Shown here in pieces: positions 1 to 11,500 of a stretch of 64,000 bases of DNA (position 1 is its first letter; each line of letters opens with the position of its first letter). Origin of the DNA: Rotaria socialis (taxonomy: Eukaryota > Rotifera > Eurotatoria > Philodinida > Philodinidae); contig CAJNYU010001011.1 in the NCBI GenBank assembly GCA_905331475.1, positions 1-64,000 on the forward strand, given 5' to 3'. Position numbers and translations under genes: made by a program. The notes under the pieces were generated by a model. That model made no database searches, was not told the origin of the DNA, and was given only the letters and a program-made list of their open reading frames with translations.

Positions 1-850
1 GAGCTGATTTACATTAGGTCTACAATTCTGTTGCGGCTTGATGCATCGCCCTTCGAGTCTTAACTTGATGTTGCATAGCACTAGGGAATGATCTGAGCTG
101 ATATCAGCACTAGATCAATCATATTCTTGTGCACACCATCTGGTGATGCCCATGCCCATTTTCTATTTGCTTTCTGTTGAAATCATGTATTGCAAATATA
201 TAGATTGTGTAGTGCTGCGAACTCTAGGAGTCGATCGCCTCGTTCATTCCTGTCACTATATGCTTTTCAGGCGTTTGTGTTAGTGCGTGTTCGATGCTGT
301 CGTAGAATATTTCGATTTCATCGTCTGATGATGCTGATGTTGGCGCATACACATGTATTACTGTGAGCTTGAATGGTGTTGTATGGAATCTAGCCGTGAT
401 TACTCGTGAGCTAATCGGATTGTATCCTATTAGTGTATGTTTAGCTCTTGCACTTAGTAACATTCCTACACCTCTGTTGTGTGTACTATATTCTCCTGAC
501 CAAATGAAGTCACCTCCTGATATTTCTCATTTTCCTGTCCAACGTACTTCAGAGATACCAATTACATTGAATCTGAAACGTTTCATTTCAGTTCTTAGCA
601 GTTCTAGTTTTACAGGTACCCACTGTAAGTGTGTCTTTCATTATCTTCCATCGTTGTTTACCAATTTTGACCTTTGGCGTTACTGCTACGCTTGTTCCTG
701 TCTTTCCAGTATCCAATTTTTTGATTCTGTCCTGGTTATTCGACAGAGGGCGCGGGCCTTGTTCACCCGGGCGATGTCCGAGTCGGTATGATTTTCGATT
801 ATGATCGTTCATGGTTGGTTGGTTTCTTTTGTCTCTTCTTTTTGACACAC
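1..850 (-). pseudogene. LINE (non-LTR retrotransposon) endonuclease region, broken, runs off left edge
   Basis: Reading the minus strand from about 848 down to 1 recovers the apurinic-endonuclease-like domain of a non-LTR retrotransposon in several frames. The recognisable order is TLTVGTCKTRTA, then after a frameshift VIGISEVRWTGK and an in-frame stop, then GVGMLLSARAKHTL, VIHVYAPTSAS, then after another frameshift NERGDRLLEFAALHN and WAWASPDGVHKNMIDLVLIS, and after a third shift ADISSDHSLVLCNIKLRL with the catalytic SDH motif. At least three frameshifts and two stops mean this copy is dead. The family is inferred from these motifs, which resemble the LINE-derived proteins often labelled craniofacial development protein 2-like. 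The reverse transcriptase, if present, lies beyond position 1. Confidence 0.8.
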
Positions 851-1597
851 GACGGTCTCTGCACTCCTTCCGTCTAACGCTCCTCCTTTTTCCGGACTTG
901 CGACCTCCATGGTGGAGTTGATCTCAAAAGTAGTCGAATTAATTTAGCCTAAAATTTGTTACGTTCAGATAAAAGAAAGAAGAAACGAACAGAAGGACAC
1001 AAACATCTGATTTTATTTTTTACATCAAGTGATTAGTTTCCACCAGTTTTGCGTCCTTAAACCTTTGCTCCAGTTTGGATCATACAAATCATCAATCAAC
1101 AAATAAACTATGTCATATAGGATATAGAGAGAAACTATTCGAGCCCTTAAAATTCATGATTATATTAAAATATTTAAAATTAAACTAAATCTTCTTCGTT
1201 TCTCAGCTTATTTTACGACTATGATTGGTGTTAGACCGTGTGGTCCTATAATATGGTGTGCTTACATTATTAAACCAACTGTAATTGAGATATAATTAGC
1301 AAATTCTTTAGTAATCGAAATAGAGGGGCATGGAGAAAATTCTGCCTTAAATTCCCACTAATCTTTAGCCCTCTAATATTCAGTCTTAATCTTTGTCTCT
1401 TTTACTTGAAATATTGGATAAGATTACGAAGGTGAATATAGAGGTAACCATAATTCTGATTAAAATCACAATGATTTGCATTATAATTGTACACCCAGGG
1501 AAAAGTTAAGCCATCAGGATTTATCGCGAGTCAACGGAAATCCAGTAATTCGAATTTCGATATAAAATACGACCGGATACGGCCAATTTTTGATTGT
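851..1597. other. Intergenic AT-rich stretch without a recognised gene
   Basis: No coding exon, RNA gene or structured repeat was recognised between the LINE remnant and the palindromic element. The open frames that touch its right end (from about 1487) belong to the foldback repeat and have no protein-family signature. Confidence 0.5.
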
Positions 1598-1604
1598 ATT
1601 CTGA

Positions 1605-2145
1605 GGGTATTGGTGTGGGTGTATGTGCGCACTCGAAATAAATTTCGTTTTCCCGGGAACCCCGGAAGATATGCTTCCGAGCGTTCGAAAACCCAAATAG
1701 GTTTCCAAGCTGATTCCGAAAACCAGAGTACGTTTTCGGACTAAGCTCGGGTACCTTTGAAAGTTTCTTGGAAGAAAAAAATAAGTTTCCGGGCGTCGGA
1801 AACCTTAAAAGTGTTTCATATTGTGACAAACCAGGAAACGCCGAAGAGTTTCCGAAAAAGTGACAGGGTTTCTGGATTTTTGGAAACGGATCACGTTTTC
1901 CGGATAGCCTTCAGTGTTTCCGGGTTTGTCACTATATGAAACGCTTTTAAGGTTCCCGACGCCTGGAAACTGATTTTTTACTTCCAAGAAGCTTTCAAAG
2001 GTATCCGAGATTAGTCCGGAAACATATTCTGGTTTTCGGAATTAGCTTGGAAACCTATTTGGGTTTTTGGACGCTTGGAAACGTATTTTCCGGGGTTCCC
2101 GAGGAAACGAATTTTATTTAAACTGCACACCCACACCCACACCCT
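1605..2145. repeat. Foldback repeat A (about 0.54 kb palindrome)
   Basis: This unit is itself a palindrome centred near 1875. The left half (gggaaccccggaag, cccaaataggtttccaag, ttccgaaaaccag, gtttcttggaag, ggaaccttaaaag) reappears reverse-complemented in the right half with most positions matching. It is rich in TTTCC and GGAAAC motifs and is bordered outside by telomere-like hexamers at about 1611-1622 and 2125-2145. Open frames on both strands are by-products of the repeat, not genes. Confidence 0.75.
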
Positions 2146-2721
2146 ACAAAATCCCCTACTCCCTTGGGTGAATACTTGATTGTGAAGTGAATCTGAGCTA
2201 GCGTAGTTCATTTTTAAAGTTCTAAAACTTAGTATTGGCTATCTTTTCAAGATTTTGGGTAGTAGTTAGATGGTTTCGATATCGAATTTCGTCGTAGAGC
2301 AGTCATCAAGAAAATAGGAAAACTATTTTAAACACGTTTTGAGAACAATAGAAATAACCTATTATGATTGACAGATTGTTCGATCGCACATGTCTGTAAA
2401 TGTCGAAGTCGATCTTCTCACAGTTCACAATTTTATTACATGACGTTAGGTGAGGACACAGCCAAATTCTGGTTTTTCTTTGTCCGGATTCGTTGCATAA
2501 GTTTAACTGATGCGAAAGTTTATTCTCTACCGAATGGTCCCATTTTTATGGGTCTGATGAGACAAAACATTTGCTTTGGGTCCATATCTGGGTGTAGCTA
2601 AAAATGTTGATGATATTGAGCAAGTGCGAATGGTGATACTGTTAGTATGTAATGTAATACACCACGACATAAAATGAAATAGAAACCAGTGTTATGCATA
2701 AAGGATCGGCGTACATGCTCA

Positions 2722-2737
2722 TCCACACCCACACCCA
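2722..2737 (-). repeat. Telomere-like (ACACCC)n cluster in the left arm
   Basis: Two to three ACACCC units (plus strand; TGTGGG on minus) sit exactly where the left arm is interrupted by the 2739-4088 insertion. The right arm has the matching cluster at 6091-6106, so the cluster predates the insertion. Confidence 0.6.
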
Positions 2738-2738
2738 A

Positions 2739-4088
2739 TGAAAAGTGTGCGTATTTCTTATTTAGTCACTATTTTTTTGCCTGAATGATCCCAAGCAAAA
2801 GCCATACCATTCGATAGAATTTTGCACCTGGTGCCTCTAAAATAAGAGCCGATACAAGTGACGCAACGAATCTGGACAAGAGAATCACGATCATTATGTT
2901 AATTTTTAGTGACAGAAGGTGATGTTGTTTTCAATTCGAACGGATTCAAATAATTAACAAAAGACTATTATTCTTGTGATTTTTTAGAGAAATTATTCAA
3001 GACAGCTGATATCTATTCGAGGTTCGATTTGAGCTCTTGTCTAAAGAGCTAGTGACTAGACATCCTTTTGTTGTTCACATATTTCCGTTACCATTTTTTT
3101 TTATTATCCTCTGAGATTGTCGTACAGAAAGGAGGAATACATTTGTATGAGTGTTTTACAATCTGTCATTCACAATTGTTGGTGTATAACCTACTAGCAT
3201 CATGAATCTATCTGGTCTTCTTCTTAATGTTATCCGTTCATCTTTACGTAGCACGATTACGTCTCTAAACACAATTACTGTAATGCGCATATGGCTATTA
3301 TATCCTTTTCTGTTATTATCTTTCTCTCTCTCACTCTCTCTTGTGTGCGTATATAAAGCGAGTTCATTGAGTAGAATAACAGAACTGGAACATTGGAGAA
3401 TGGAGTAGTGTAGTTAATATCATATACACCGAGGTTAGCGGTAACGCTACTCTTCCAGTTCCTCTTTGTAATCACAAATAAAATAAACGCTGCAGCAGTA
3501 ACGAATATCACTATCTAATTTACCATCTCTCTGTAAAACAGAATTCGTTACACTAATTGCGGCTCACAATTTGCAGTTTGTAAGCTCTCACTAAGCTAGT
3601 ACGGATGCGGCTTTCCAGTCATATATAGATCTTTGCTGCAGAAGGTTTGGACTGCTGACTTGTATGGGGACCCTAAAGAAAACTTCGATTAAGACGTTCT
3701 TGCAGTTGCAATAAACATTGAAAAAAGTTCTCTTAGAACAATAATATAATAATCTGTGTTTGATTGAAAAGGGAATTTATTCACGAATTTATGATATAAT
3801 ACATAAAAATATCTGACTGCTAATTTTACACATAAAATAATGACATATGAAAGTTATCCGAGCCAACCATTAGTAGAAAGTGTGGATACGTAAATTATTA
3901 GTACCATTCATGGATGAATGTAGCAATATTGTTTATGAGTTGTAAGAGATATATTCTTGTCAATCTTTATTGAAAATATTTGCCACAATTCACTTAACTC
4001 TGATGCTTTCACGTCTGAACAAATTTTATCGATACATCAGCATCAATAATTCATTTTTGAAGTTCTGATTCATACAAAAGCTTGTTAC
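2739..4088. mobile_element. Insertion in the left arm, absent from the right arm
   Basis: The right arm runs directly from the hexamer cluster (6091-6106) into the sequence at about 6090-6060, while the left arm has about 1.35 kb of extra DNA at the same junction. Around 2790-2880 the insert holds a diverged third copy of arm sequence (ccataccattcg and gcaacgaatctggacaag, compare 6283-6345). The rest includes the promoter-like block at 3150-3560. No long coding frame or clear target-site duplication was found. Confidence 0.5.
3178..3551 (+). repeat. Solo-LTR-like block with TATA box and polyadenylation signal
   Basis: The segment can be read as starting TGTTGG and ending GTTACA, the TG...CA ends of an LTR. 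In between are a CT-rich tract (3322-3345), a TATA box (tatataaag near 3350) and AATAAA about 130 nt downstream (near 3476), followed by a GCAGCAG run. The immediate 5-bp flanks (acaat and ctaat) agree only partly, so a target-site duplication is not demonstrated. No gag or pol sequence is nearby. It could equally be the 5' region of another retroelement. Confidence 0.25.
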
Positions 4089-4513
4089 TCATAATATCGC
4101 TCGTTTCCAAAAAACTATTGAAATAAATCATATGTCTATGACGCCGCGTATGGTTCTTTATTTGACGAGGAAATTAGAGATTCGAAATGTATTACGTATC
4201 TTTGAATTATGAAAACAATTTCCGAACTTTACGGAGTTAGTGTCTGAATCCTGAAAACTTTCTTGTTGGAGTTGCGATTATAGTCAAGCCGGGTTTCGGA
4301 ATAAAAGGGTTCGTGTATAAGCAGATTTTTGCGTTTTCCTATTCGGTTGTTGATCATTATATCGGTCGTTTTTACATGTTTGTGGCTGATTTAATTTTGC
4401 GTTAGGTGATAGGCAAATTTAGTGATTTATTAGACAAAGGAAACGGGGCAGTATATAACAACACAAAAGTTTCATCCTATTATGAACTGCTTCACAGAGT
4501 ATTTTCTATCACC

Positions 4514-4550
4514 AGCTTTCTTGACTGGTAATTTACCAATCAGAAAGCTT
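4514..4550. repeat. Short inverted repeat (hairpin)
   Basis: The 5' half agctttcttgactggtaa is followed almost at once by its near-perfect complement ending cagaaagctt. It lies inside the unpaired spacer of the large palindromic element, has no other recognised context, and may be an element end or an incidental hairpin. Confidence 0.5.
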
Positions 4551-6498
4551 CGTTCATCAGCTGACACATGACTCTCTTACTTGAAATCGCTGATCCTCAT
4601 GATCAAGACTCAAAATCAGTTTGAACTGTGAACCTTATTATTCTAATTGTGCTCGACGTAAAAATATACGAGTCATTTTCAATGTAGGCTAAGTTAGCAT
4701 CGCATTCGAGCATTTACAACCCAGACTCGTTTATGTTTCTATGTTGAATCTCTAATGGTCTGCGTTCGGTGTAGAACTGAATTCCCTATTGATGTGTGCC
4801 ATTTTCGATTGCTGTAATCATGAGAGAAAGTTGTGTTGCATATATTCATGGGTATCATTGAATATATTTTATATTCTGATTGAGAAGAATAACGTGTGTT
4901 TTTCTCAGTTTCAAATGATTCAGAAATGTATTAGAAACAATATCAGATCTTCCTTCCCGATTATTTAACCTAGGATCCGATGCAAACTTTTCAATGGTGA
5001 CCTCTATCGAAATGGTATAAAAGAATAGAGAATACAATTTTGAACCTAACTCATAACGACTTAGACATTCAACACAACTAAATGCCTTAACTTCCACAAA
5101 ATGCTAAAAAGTACTAGTACATTCTCTGTTTCGAATGAAAGCATTGTATACTATGAGCCTTCAAATTCTGAAAATACCACTAAACTTAGAATAGTTTTAA
5201 CTCATATAAAAGTAGATGTCGAGCAGTTCTACAAGTAAATAGATTCAAATTATTACAGATCTTCTTCACCAATGCATAGCCAGTTAACCTCTCATAAATC
5301 CATGTTTAATATCAAAAATATTGACGATAGGATTGTATTCATAGTAGAAAGTGGAATCGTTTGACACTAGTTCCAACTCGCGATAAATAGTTGGTGAACT
5401 GATGAAAATCAGTCAACTCATCCGACTCATTGAGCTGTGTGCTTTATTATAAAATAATAGCAATGTTGTGTTTCATCTTAACATGACCGTAGAGCATATC
5501 TAGTTTATGATAAGTTAAATATCTATTTAAACATGTTGACTTACGTGTTAAATACATTACAATTACATAAAGAGCTACCAGGATCCATTTTCCCTCTTGA
5601 TATGCCGTCTCCGAAAAGGAAAATTCAACATGTGTCTGTCATAAGTTTCTGCTAATGTACAAATGTTTCATTCGAAGTGGGATAATTAGTGACAGAATAA
5701 CACATGTTATGAAAATAATCTCCTCTGTAGACACTAAATTTGCCTATCACCTAACGCAAAATTAAATCAGCCGCAAACATGTAAAAATGACCGATATAAT
5801 GATCAACAACCGAATAGGAAAACGCAAAATCTGCTTATACACGAACAAAATAGGGACACGCATACTCATACGCTTTCATTCCGAAACCCGGCTTGACTAT
5901 AATCGCAACTCCAACAAGAAAGTTTTCAGGATTCAGACACTAACTCCGTAAAGCTCGGAAATTGTTTTCACAATTCAAAGATACGTAATACATTTCGAAT
6001 CTCTAATTTCCTCGTCAAATAAAGAACCATACGCGGCGTCATAGACATATGATTTATTTCAATAGTTTTTCGGAAACCAGTGATATTATGAGTGTGGGTG
6101 TGGATGAGCATGTACGTCGACCGTTTATCCATAGCACTGGTTTCTATTCCATTTTGTGTCGTAGTGTATTACATTCATACTGACAGTATCACCAGTCGCA
6201 CTTGCTCAATGTCATCAACATTTTTAGCTACACCCATATATGGACCCAAAGCAAACGCTCTGTCTCACCAGACCCATAAAAAATAGTACCATTCGGTAGA
6301 GAATAAACTTTCGCATCAGTTAAACTTATGCAACGAATCCGGACAAGGAAAAACTAGAATTTGGCTGTGTCCTCACCTAACATCGTGTAATAAAATTGTG
6401 AACTGTGAGAAGATCGACTTCGACATTTACAGACATGTGCGATCGAATAATCTGTCAATCATAATGGGTTATTTCTATTATTCTCAAAACGTGTTTAA

Positions 6499-7043
6499 AA
6501 CTTTCAATCCCGTCATTCCTTGCGTTCTGTATGGGGAAGAAAAAAAGAAGTTCAATCCCTCTCTTTTCCGTTCTGTCGTCACGATCAGCTATATTTGACT
6601 CTATATATATTGAAGTCAATATACATATACACTGTCAAATATAGAATGCCTATATGAATTTGCAAGCGATATTCTAGAATGACAATACGAATTCAGTAAT
6701 AATATTTCTACTTTTTTGAAAATAAAAGCCTGGTATTCAAGTTTCAATTTAATGCAGCAAATCAAATTGAATTTCAATTATTGAGAAAATCAAGCATTGT
6801 CTAAATAATAGAAACTCGATGAATAAATGATAAAAGTTTGAATGTTTTAGTTACTAAAGTTGATTTTCTACAAAATAGAATTTAAAAAAAATGACAGTGT
6901 AAACCCATTTTGGTGTCATTTAGAGCCTTCATCTTTTTCTTAGAATACAACATATGATATACGTCGTCGAAGAAGATGACAGAAGGAAAATTTGTTTCGT
7001 GTTCTTCATGTCATCTACGAGATGACATGCAGGATTGAAAGGG
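6499..7043. mobile_element. 545-bp TTAA-flanked MITE (piggyBac-like)
   Basis: The element sits between two TTAA tetranucleotides (6495-6498 and 7044-7047) with imperfect terminal inverted repeats: ctttcaatcccg at the left and, reading inward from the right, ccctttcaatcctg. The opposite arm of the surrounding palindrome has the empty site (gtgtttaaaatag, minus strand near 2330), so insertion with duplication of TTAA is directly visible. TTAA duplication and CCC-starting ends are typical of piggyBac. It has no transposase, so it must be non-autonomous. An internal palindrome (tttgactctatatatattga against its complement) lies near 6594-6645. Confidence 0.65.
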
Positions 7044-7444
7044 TTAAAAAAATTTTCCTATTTTCTTGATGACTGCTCTACGACGAAATCAGATATCGAA
7101 AGCATCTAACTACTACCGAAAATCTTGAAAAGATAGTCAATACTAAGTTTTAGAACTTTAAAAATGAACTACACTAACTCAGATTCACTTCACAATCAAG
7201 TATTCACCCAAGAGAGTAGGGGATTTTGTAGTTTGACTTCGTTTCCTGAACAAAGTGGCCACTTTCTGAATGACTATGTTTTTACTGTAGATTTTCACTT
7301 TTCAACATTTTTTTCAGTTTTAAAAATAAATCAATAGAGTTATGATATGATAGAACTATCCATTTCGATCAGCATACTAAAAGTGACATGGTGTGTAATA
7401 CGGTACGAGCTGCATGTAAATGGATTCTGTGATTTCACATAAAA

Positions 7445-7953
7445 GGGTGGGTGTGGGTGTGCAGTTTAAATAAAATTCGCTTCCTCGGGAACCCCGGAAA
7501 ATACGTTTCCAAGCTAATTCCGAAAACCAGAATACGTTTTCGGACTAATCTCGGATACCGTTGAAAGTTTCTTGGAAGTAAAAGATGAGTTTCCTGACGT
7601 CGCAAACCTTAAAAGCGTTTCATATAGCGGCAAACCTGGAAACGCTGAAGGCTATCCGGAAAACGTGATCCGTTTCCAAAAATCCATAAACCCCGGCACT
7701 TTTTCGGAAACTCTTCGGCGTTTCCTGGTTCGTCACTATATGAAACACTTTTAAGGTTTCCGACGCCCGGAAACTTACTTTTTTCTTCCAAGAAACTTTC
7801 AAAGGTACCCGAGATTAGTCCGGAAGCGTATTCTGGTTTTCGGAATTAGCTTAGAAACCTATTTGGGTTTTCGAACGCTCGGAAACGGATTTTCCTGGGT
7901 TCTCGAGGAAACAAATATTATTTTGACTGCGTGCATGCACCCACACCCTCAAG
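7445..7953. repeat. Foldback repeat B, partner of repeat A
   Basis: This copy has the same palindromic structure and TTTCC/GGAAAC-rich sequence as repeat A but lies in inverted orientation, with its centre near 7695. It is bounded by hexamer clusters at 7445-7461 (gggtgtgggtgtg) and 7938-7950, the latter ending in CCCTCAAGAT. Short open frames on both strands across 7572-7802 arise from the repeat itself. Confidence 0.75.
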
Positions 7954-8068
7954 ATAGCAATTCTTGAACTCCACGGACTCTGTGATACACATACCCACAA
8001 CCGAATCCATATACAATAATAGTAATCCTATTGTATATTTCTTTTACTAGTAAATACATAACATAGTA

Positions 8069-8430
8069 AACCTCCTCCCGTTATAGAAGACCTCNCCCCC
8101 CCCCCCATATTAGAAGAACCCTCTGGAGAAAAATTTTGTCCGATATAATAGAAGACTGCGTTTGATTAATTCATTTTTTTCTAGTTACGAACTTTAATTA
8201 CTGTTTTTTCATCAAGATATGCCTGATTCTTAACATTTTAAGCTGGAAATATGAAGAGAATATGTTCACCATTATAATGACACCTTTAAAACCCTGAAAA
8301 ATCATGATGGAAATTCTGAAAATCGCCTTGGTTTTCTGGAAAATCTTTTAAATTAAATACTAGGAAAAAGTCCGGTTCTTAATAGAAGACGTGGGGTCTT
8401 TTATTTTGAGGGGAGGGGAGACTTCTTTTC
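8069..8430. mobile_element. Possible small inverted-repeat element with a poly-C run and an ambiguous base
   Basis: The left end (cctcctcccgttatagaagacc) and the complement of the right end (ctcccctcaaaataaaagaccc) are similar over about 20 nt and enclose AT-rich sequence in which tagaagac-type motifs recur. An undetermined base (n) at about 8095 precedes a long C homopolymer, so the assembly is unreliable here. No target duplication was seen. Confidence 0.3.
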
Positions 8431-8510
8431 TGTATTTTGAATTTATCAGAAAAAAAGTAAAAAAGGCACTTCTATGCGACACTTATTTTCACTCTAGTCA
8501 CCCTGGCTCT

Positions 8511-8543
8511 CACCCACACCCACACCCACACCCACCCACACCC
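8511..8543 (-). repeat. Interstitial telomere-like (ACACCC)n array
   Basis: This is the longest hexamer run in the window, five to six ACACCC/CCCACA units with one 4-nt variation. On the minus strand it reads TGTGGG, the unit reported for bdelloid telomeres and for the terminal retroelements attached to them. It stands in gene-free AT-rich DNA. Confidence 0.7.
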
Positions 8544-11500
8544 TTCTCGATTTCGATATTCTAGTTAAACATAACATCGTTGAAAATAGGGGAGGGAACA
8601 ATTAAAAGGTGTGAATGTATATCTGCGTTGTGAGTATGACTGAGCCTGTTTCATGATTTGAATTCGAAATCAATGCTCTCAAATGTTAAAATTGGTTAAG
8701 AAAGGTATTGCACATGATCTATTGCCAACCTACATTTAGGTCCACACCCAACCAATTTCGTTTTGCGCGATGAACCCATCATAAATATTATCCTTGAATA
8801 GAAAATGAAATCAGATGTCTGTTACAACCGATTTTAGGCTTAGCACAAATCGCAGACCGAATGGGGACTGAAAATACTCGAATATCGTCCCAACTTTACC
8901 TGTCTTTTAATTTTTGATCATTCGAATGAATTACTCACCGATATAAAATAATTGGAACTAAAATAGCCGGGAAACCTTTAATATTATAGTGTAGCTAATT
9001 TCAGGTTGAGTTGTGTATATGAGACTTTTTTTGTTGAATGATTCATTTGTTACTTTTGGAAGACATTTTTATTGTTTGCCCTCCTTATCTTGCTCTCCTT
9101 TGTTTTATTGTAATATCTACTAGCAAAAGACTTTGATAAGAACGACTATACTTATCAAAAGTTACATATTTAAGGTAACAAACACAGCAAACGTGCAAGC
9201 AAACAAAGAATAAAACCCACATTCAACTAGTGGAGATCATTTCGAAAAGAAATGAAATTGTATGTGATGTACTAAAATACGGAATGGAAATCGATGATCA
9301 TTTTCATTGGCTAATCTAAAGTTGACTTCAGTTTTCATTTTATCCGTGAATACATGAAAACATTGTTTTTATAATGATGGATTGTTTTATTTTAAGTTTT
9401 TATTAAACTGAACTTAGAATGAAATAAGTCCATAGAGGTTTTCAAAACTTTTATTTAAAAATAATTAAAATCTTAAAATTTAATTTTGGACGCACTATTT
9501 TTTTTTAAATGTAAATTGATCAACCTTATTATGCATTTCGTAGCTGTCAGAGTACATGTAACTTTCGTTTAATACAATTAGAAAACTCAACAGCTTAGAT
9601 AAATGTAAGTCTGGTCTAATAGTATATATTCACTGCTTTCGTAACTTCAAGTTCATCTGGTTGATTATATAATCCACGGTAATTAAGAAACACATTCAAG
9701 TCTTTTGAAGACTTGAAAATAAACTACCTTTTTATCAAAAGAATAACACGTTCCTGTAAAGCGCAATTTTCCACTCAGCAACTGTTTTTCTAAGGGTATG
9801 AAGGTGAATGTAGTTGAGTTAAGAATACAGTCACATCCACACATCCCCACCCACACCCCATCGACCAGCTAGTCTCCCAAAAGTTTTTGGAAAATAGAAT
9901 TTTATAAGTTACCCCCCTCCCCTAATTTTTGTTTGCTTCCCACACTCCTGGTAATGGTATTCGCATAAAAGAAAGTTAGACGGGTGTTTCCAAGCAGGCC
10001 ACGCCAAACAAATAAGTTGGCCGGTACAGACAGGCTTGGAGTTCAGAAGCCTGTCATAGGCCGACTAGGCCTGAAAAAACGTAGCCTGGTTGAACCTCTG
10101 GTAGAGAATGAGCGGGATCAGGTCTACATCGACACCCACACCCACACCCTCAAGATGGGAAGAGAAGATAAAATAGTAATAGAAATTCTAATTCCTAGGA
10201 ATTTCGTGTGATTCCAGAATTGAGGGAATTGATTCCGCGGCGGAACTGGTTCCTGAATGTTCAACATTGCGGAATAGTAGGACTGCTCCTCGATTAGAAT
10301 AGGGAAAAGGATTTTTTCACTAAATCTTTCCATTCAATTAGTTGTGAAACCATTTTATTGGGTGATTACAAAAGTACTAATGTTAAATCATGTAAACTTA
10401 CCTATCAACCCTTTTGGAAGTTGTTACTTTTCTGTAGTTCAATGTTGACTAGTGCTGAAAGACTGTTCAACAAAATATTACCGTTAATTGGATGAATGAA
10501 CCGTGCGCTAGAACCCACTATCTCAATAACAGATTGTGGACACCGAATAATTTGCAAAATAAGTTGATGATACCAGTCCTTCAAAATGGATTCAAATCTA
10601 GAAAAAAATTCTTGTTTCAGAAGAAAACAATCTTGTCTACAATTGACAAGCTAAATCAATCGATCGACGAAGAAAAAACGAACTCAATAGTTGAAAACAG
10701 CAATGTAAAAGTAAAAGTAAACAGACAGTAACTGGGGATGCTGATGTATGCAGTACTTCGTCTTTCCACGGAACAGAAAGCGAAAAATAAAAATGTTTTA
10801 TAAAGAAATCCAATCAAAGAACAGAAGAAAGAAAAGGACTGGCTTCCAACGTAACTGCACGGCAAAGTATACTTTTGCATACATTCTCCGATAACACGAT
10901 GAGATTAAAGGTCGTTCGGTAACTATAACGTTGGCAACACGAAAAGACAACCATAATAGAGTTTTCTATTCAGAGCACTCATATATTTTTTGATTGCCCA
11001 TAATATTTATTCTCAGTGAAGAAAAGCAAATTTACCTAAAGGATGTAGCATTAATTTTTATCCCCTTATACAATTTTTTTTCTCACATCTTTCATCAGTT
11101 GAAAAGACTGATGTTTCCGTTGTCGTAGAAATTGCCGAAAAGCTGCAGATTAATCACCAATTTTCAATGATACTTTTAGTGATTATTAGGATCAATCGCA
11201 ATTCATTTCCCGGTTATTTTTAATGCTAACCATAGCTCTATTCCCAATCTGCTGTCAGATTTTCGTGATCCCAGATTCATTTATTTATTTTCTTAAAACC
11301 CCATCTACCTTTTAGATTAGAGTTTATTTAAAAAAGCTTTTCAGCGCAGCCCTGTTAGGGCTAAAATGAGAAACTCGCATATTTTGGGCGACTTAAACAA
11401 CTTTGAAAGCATGTTCAGCTATTTTAATTCAACATACGTATTCAAATCCCTAAGTTGAAATTACAATATTTAAATAGCATATATGAATAATAAAAATTCC

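Larger units (their letters stand above)
1598..7955. mobile_element. Large imperfect palindromic element with telomere-like hexamer termini
   Basis: Two long arms run in opposite orientation around a spacer of about 1.3 kb. By direct comparison 1598-2145 pairs with 7445-7953, 2146-2355 with 7050-7232, 2345-2738 with 6095-6500, and 4089-4435 with 5735-6098; 4436-5734 is not shared. The arms are interrupted by later insertions: 2739-4088 in the left arm, and 6499-7043 and about 7233-7444 in the right. Both outer ends carry a TGTGGG/ACACCC cluster next to a TCTTGAGGG/CCCTCAAGAT boundary, degraded on the left. No transposase or polymerase was recognised inside. It may be a composite or foldback-type transposon, or a product of inverted duplication. 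Confidence 0.65.

Noticed and set aside
1487..2211. Open frames of 60-102 codons on both strands
   Set aside because: They fall in the palindromic repeat, mirror each other, and have no start context, splice sites or domain; they are by-products of the repeat.
7572..7802. Three overlapping 60-codon frames
   Set aside because: These are the same foldback repeat in the second copy; not coding.
8511..8543. Regular short repeats that might suggest a CRISPR array
   Set aside because: The unit is a 6-nt telomere-like hexamer without spacers, in animal DNA.
9984..10211. 75-codon frame
   Set aside because: Part of it translates the hexamer array (THTHTL), and the rest has no signature.
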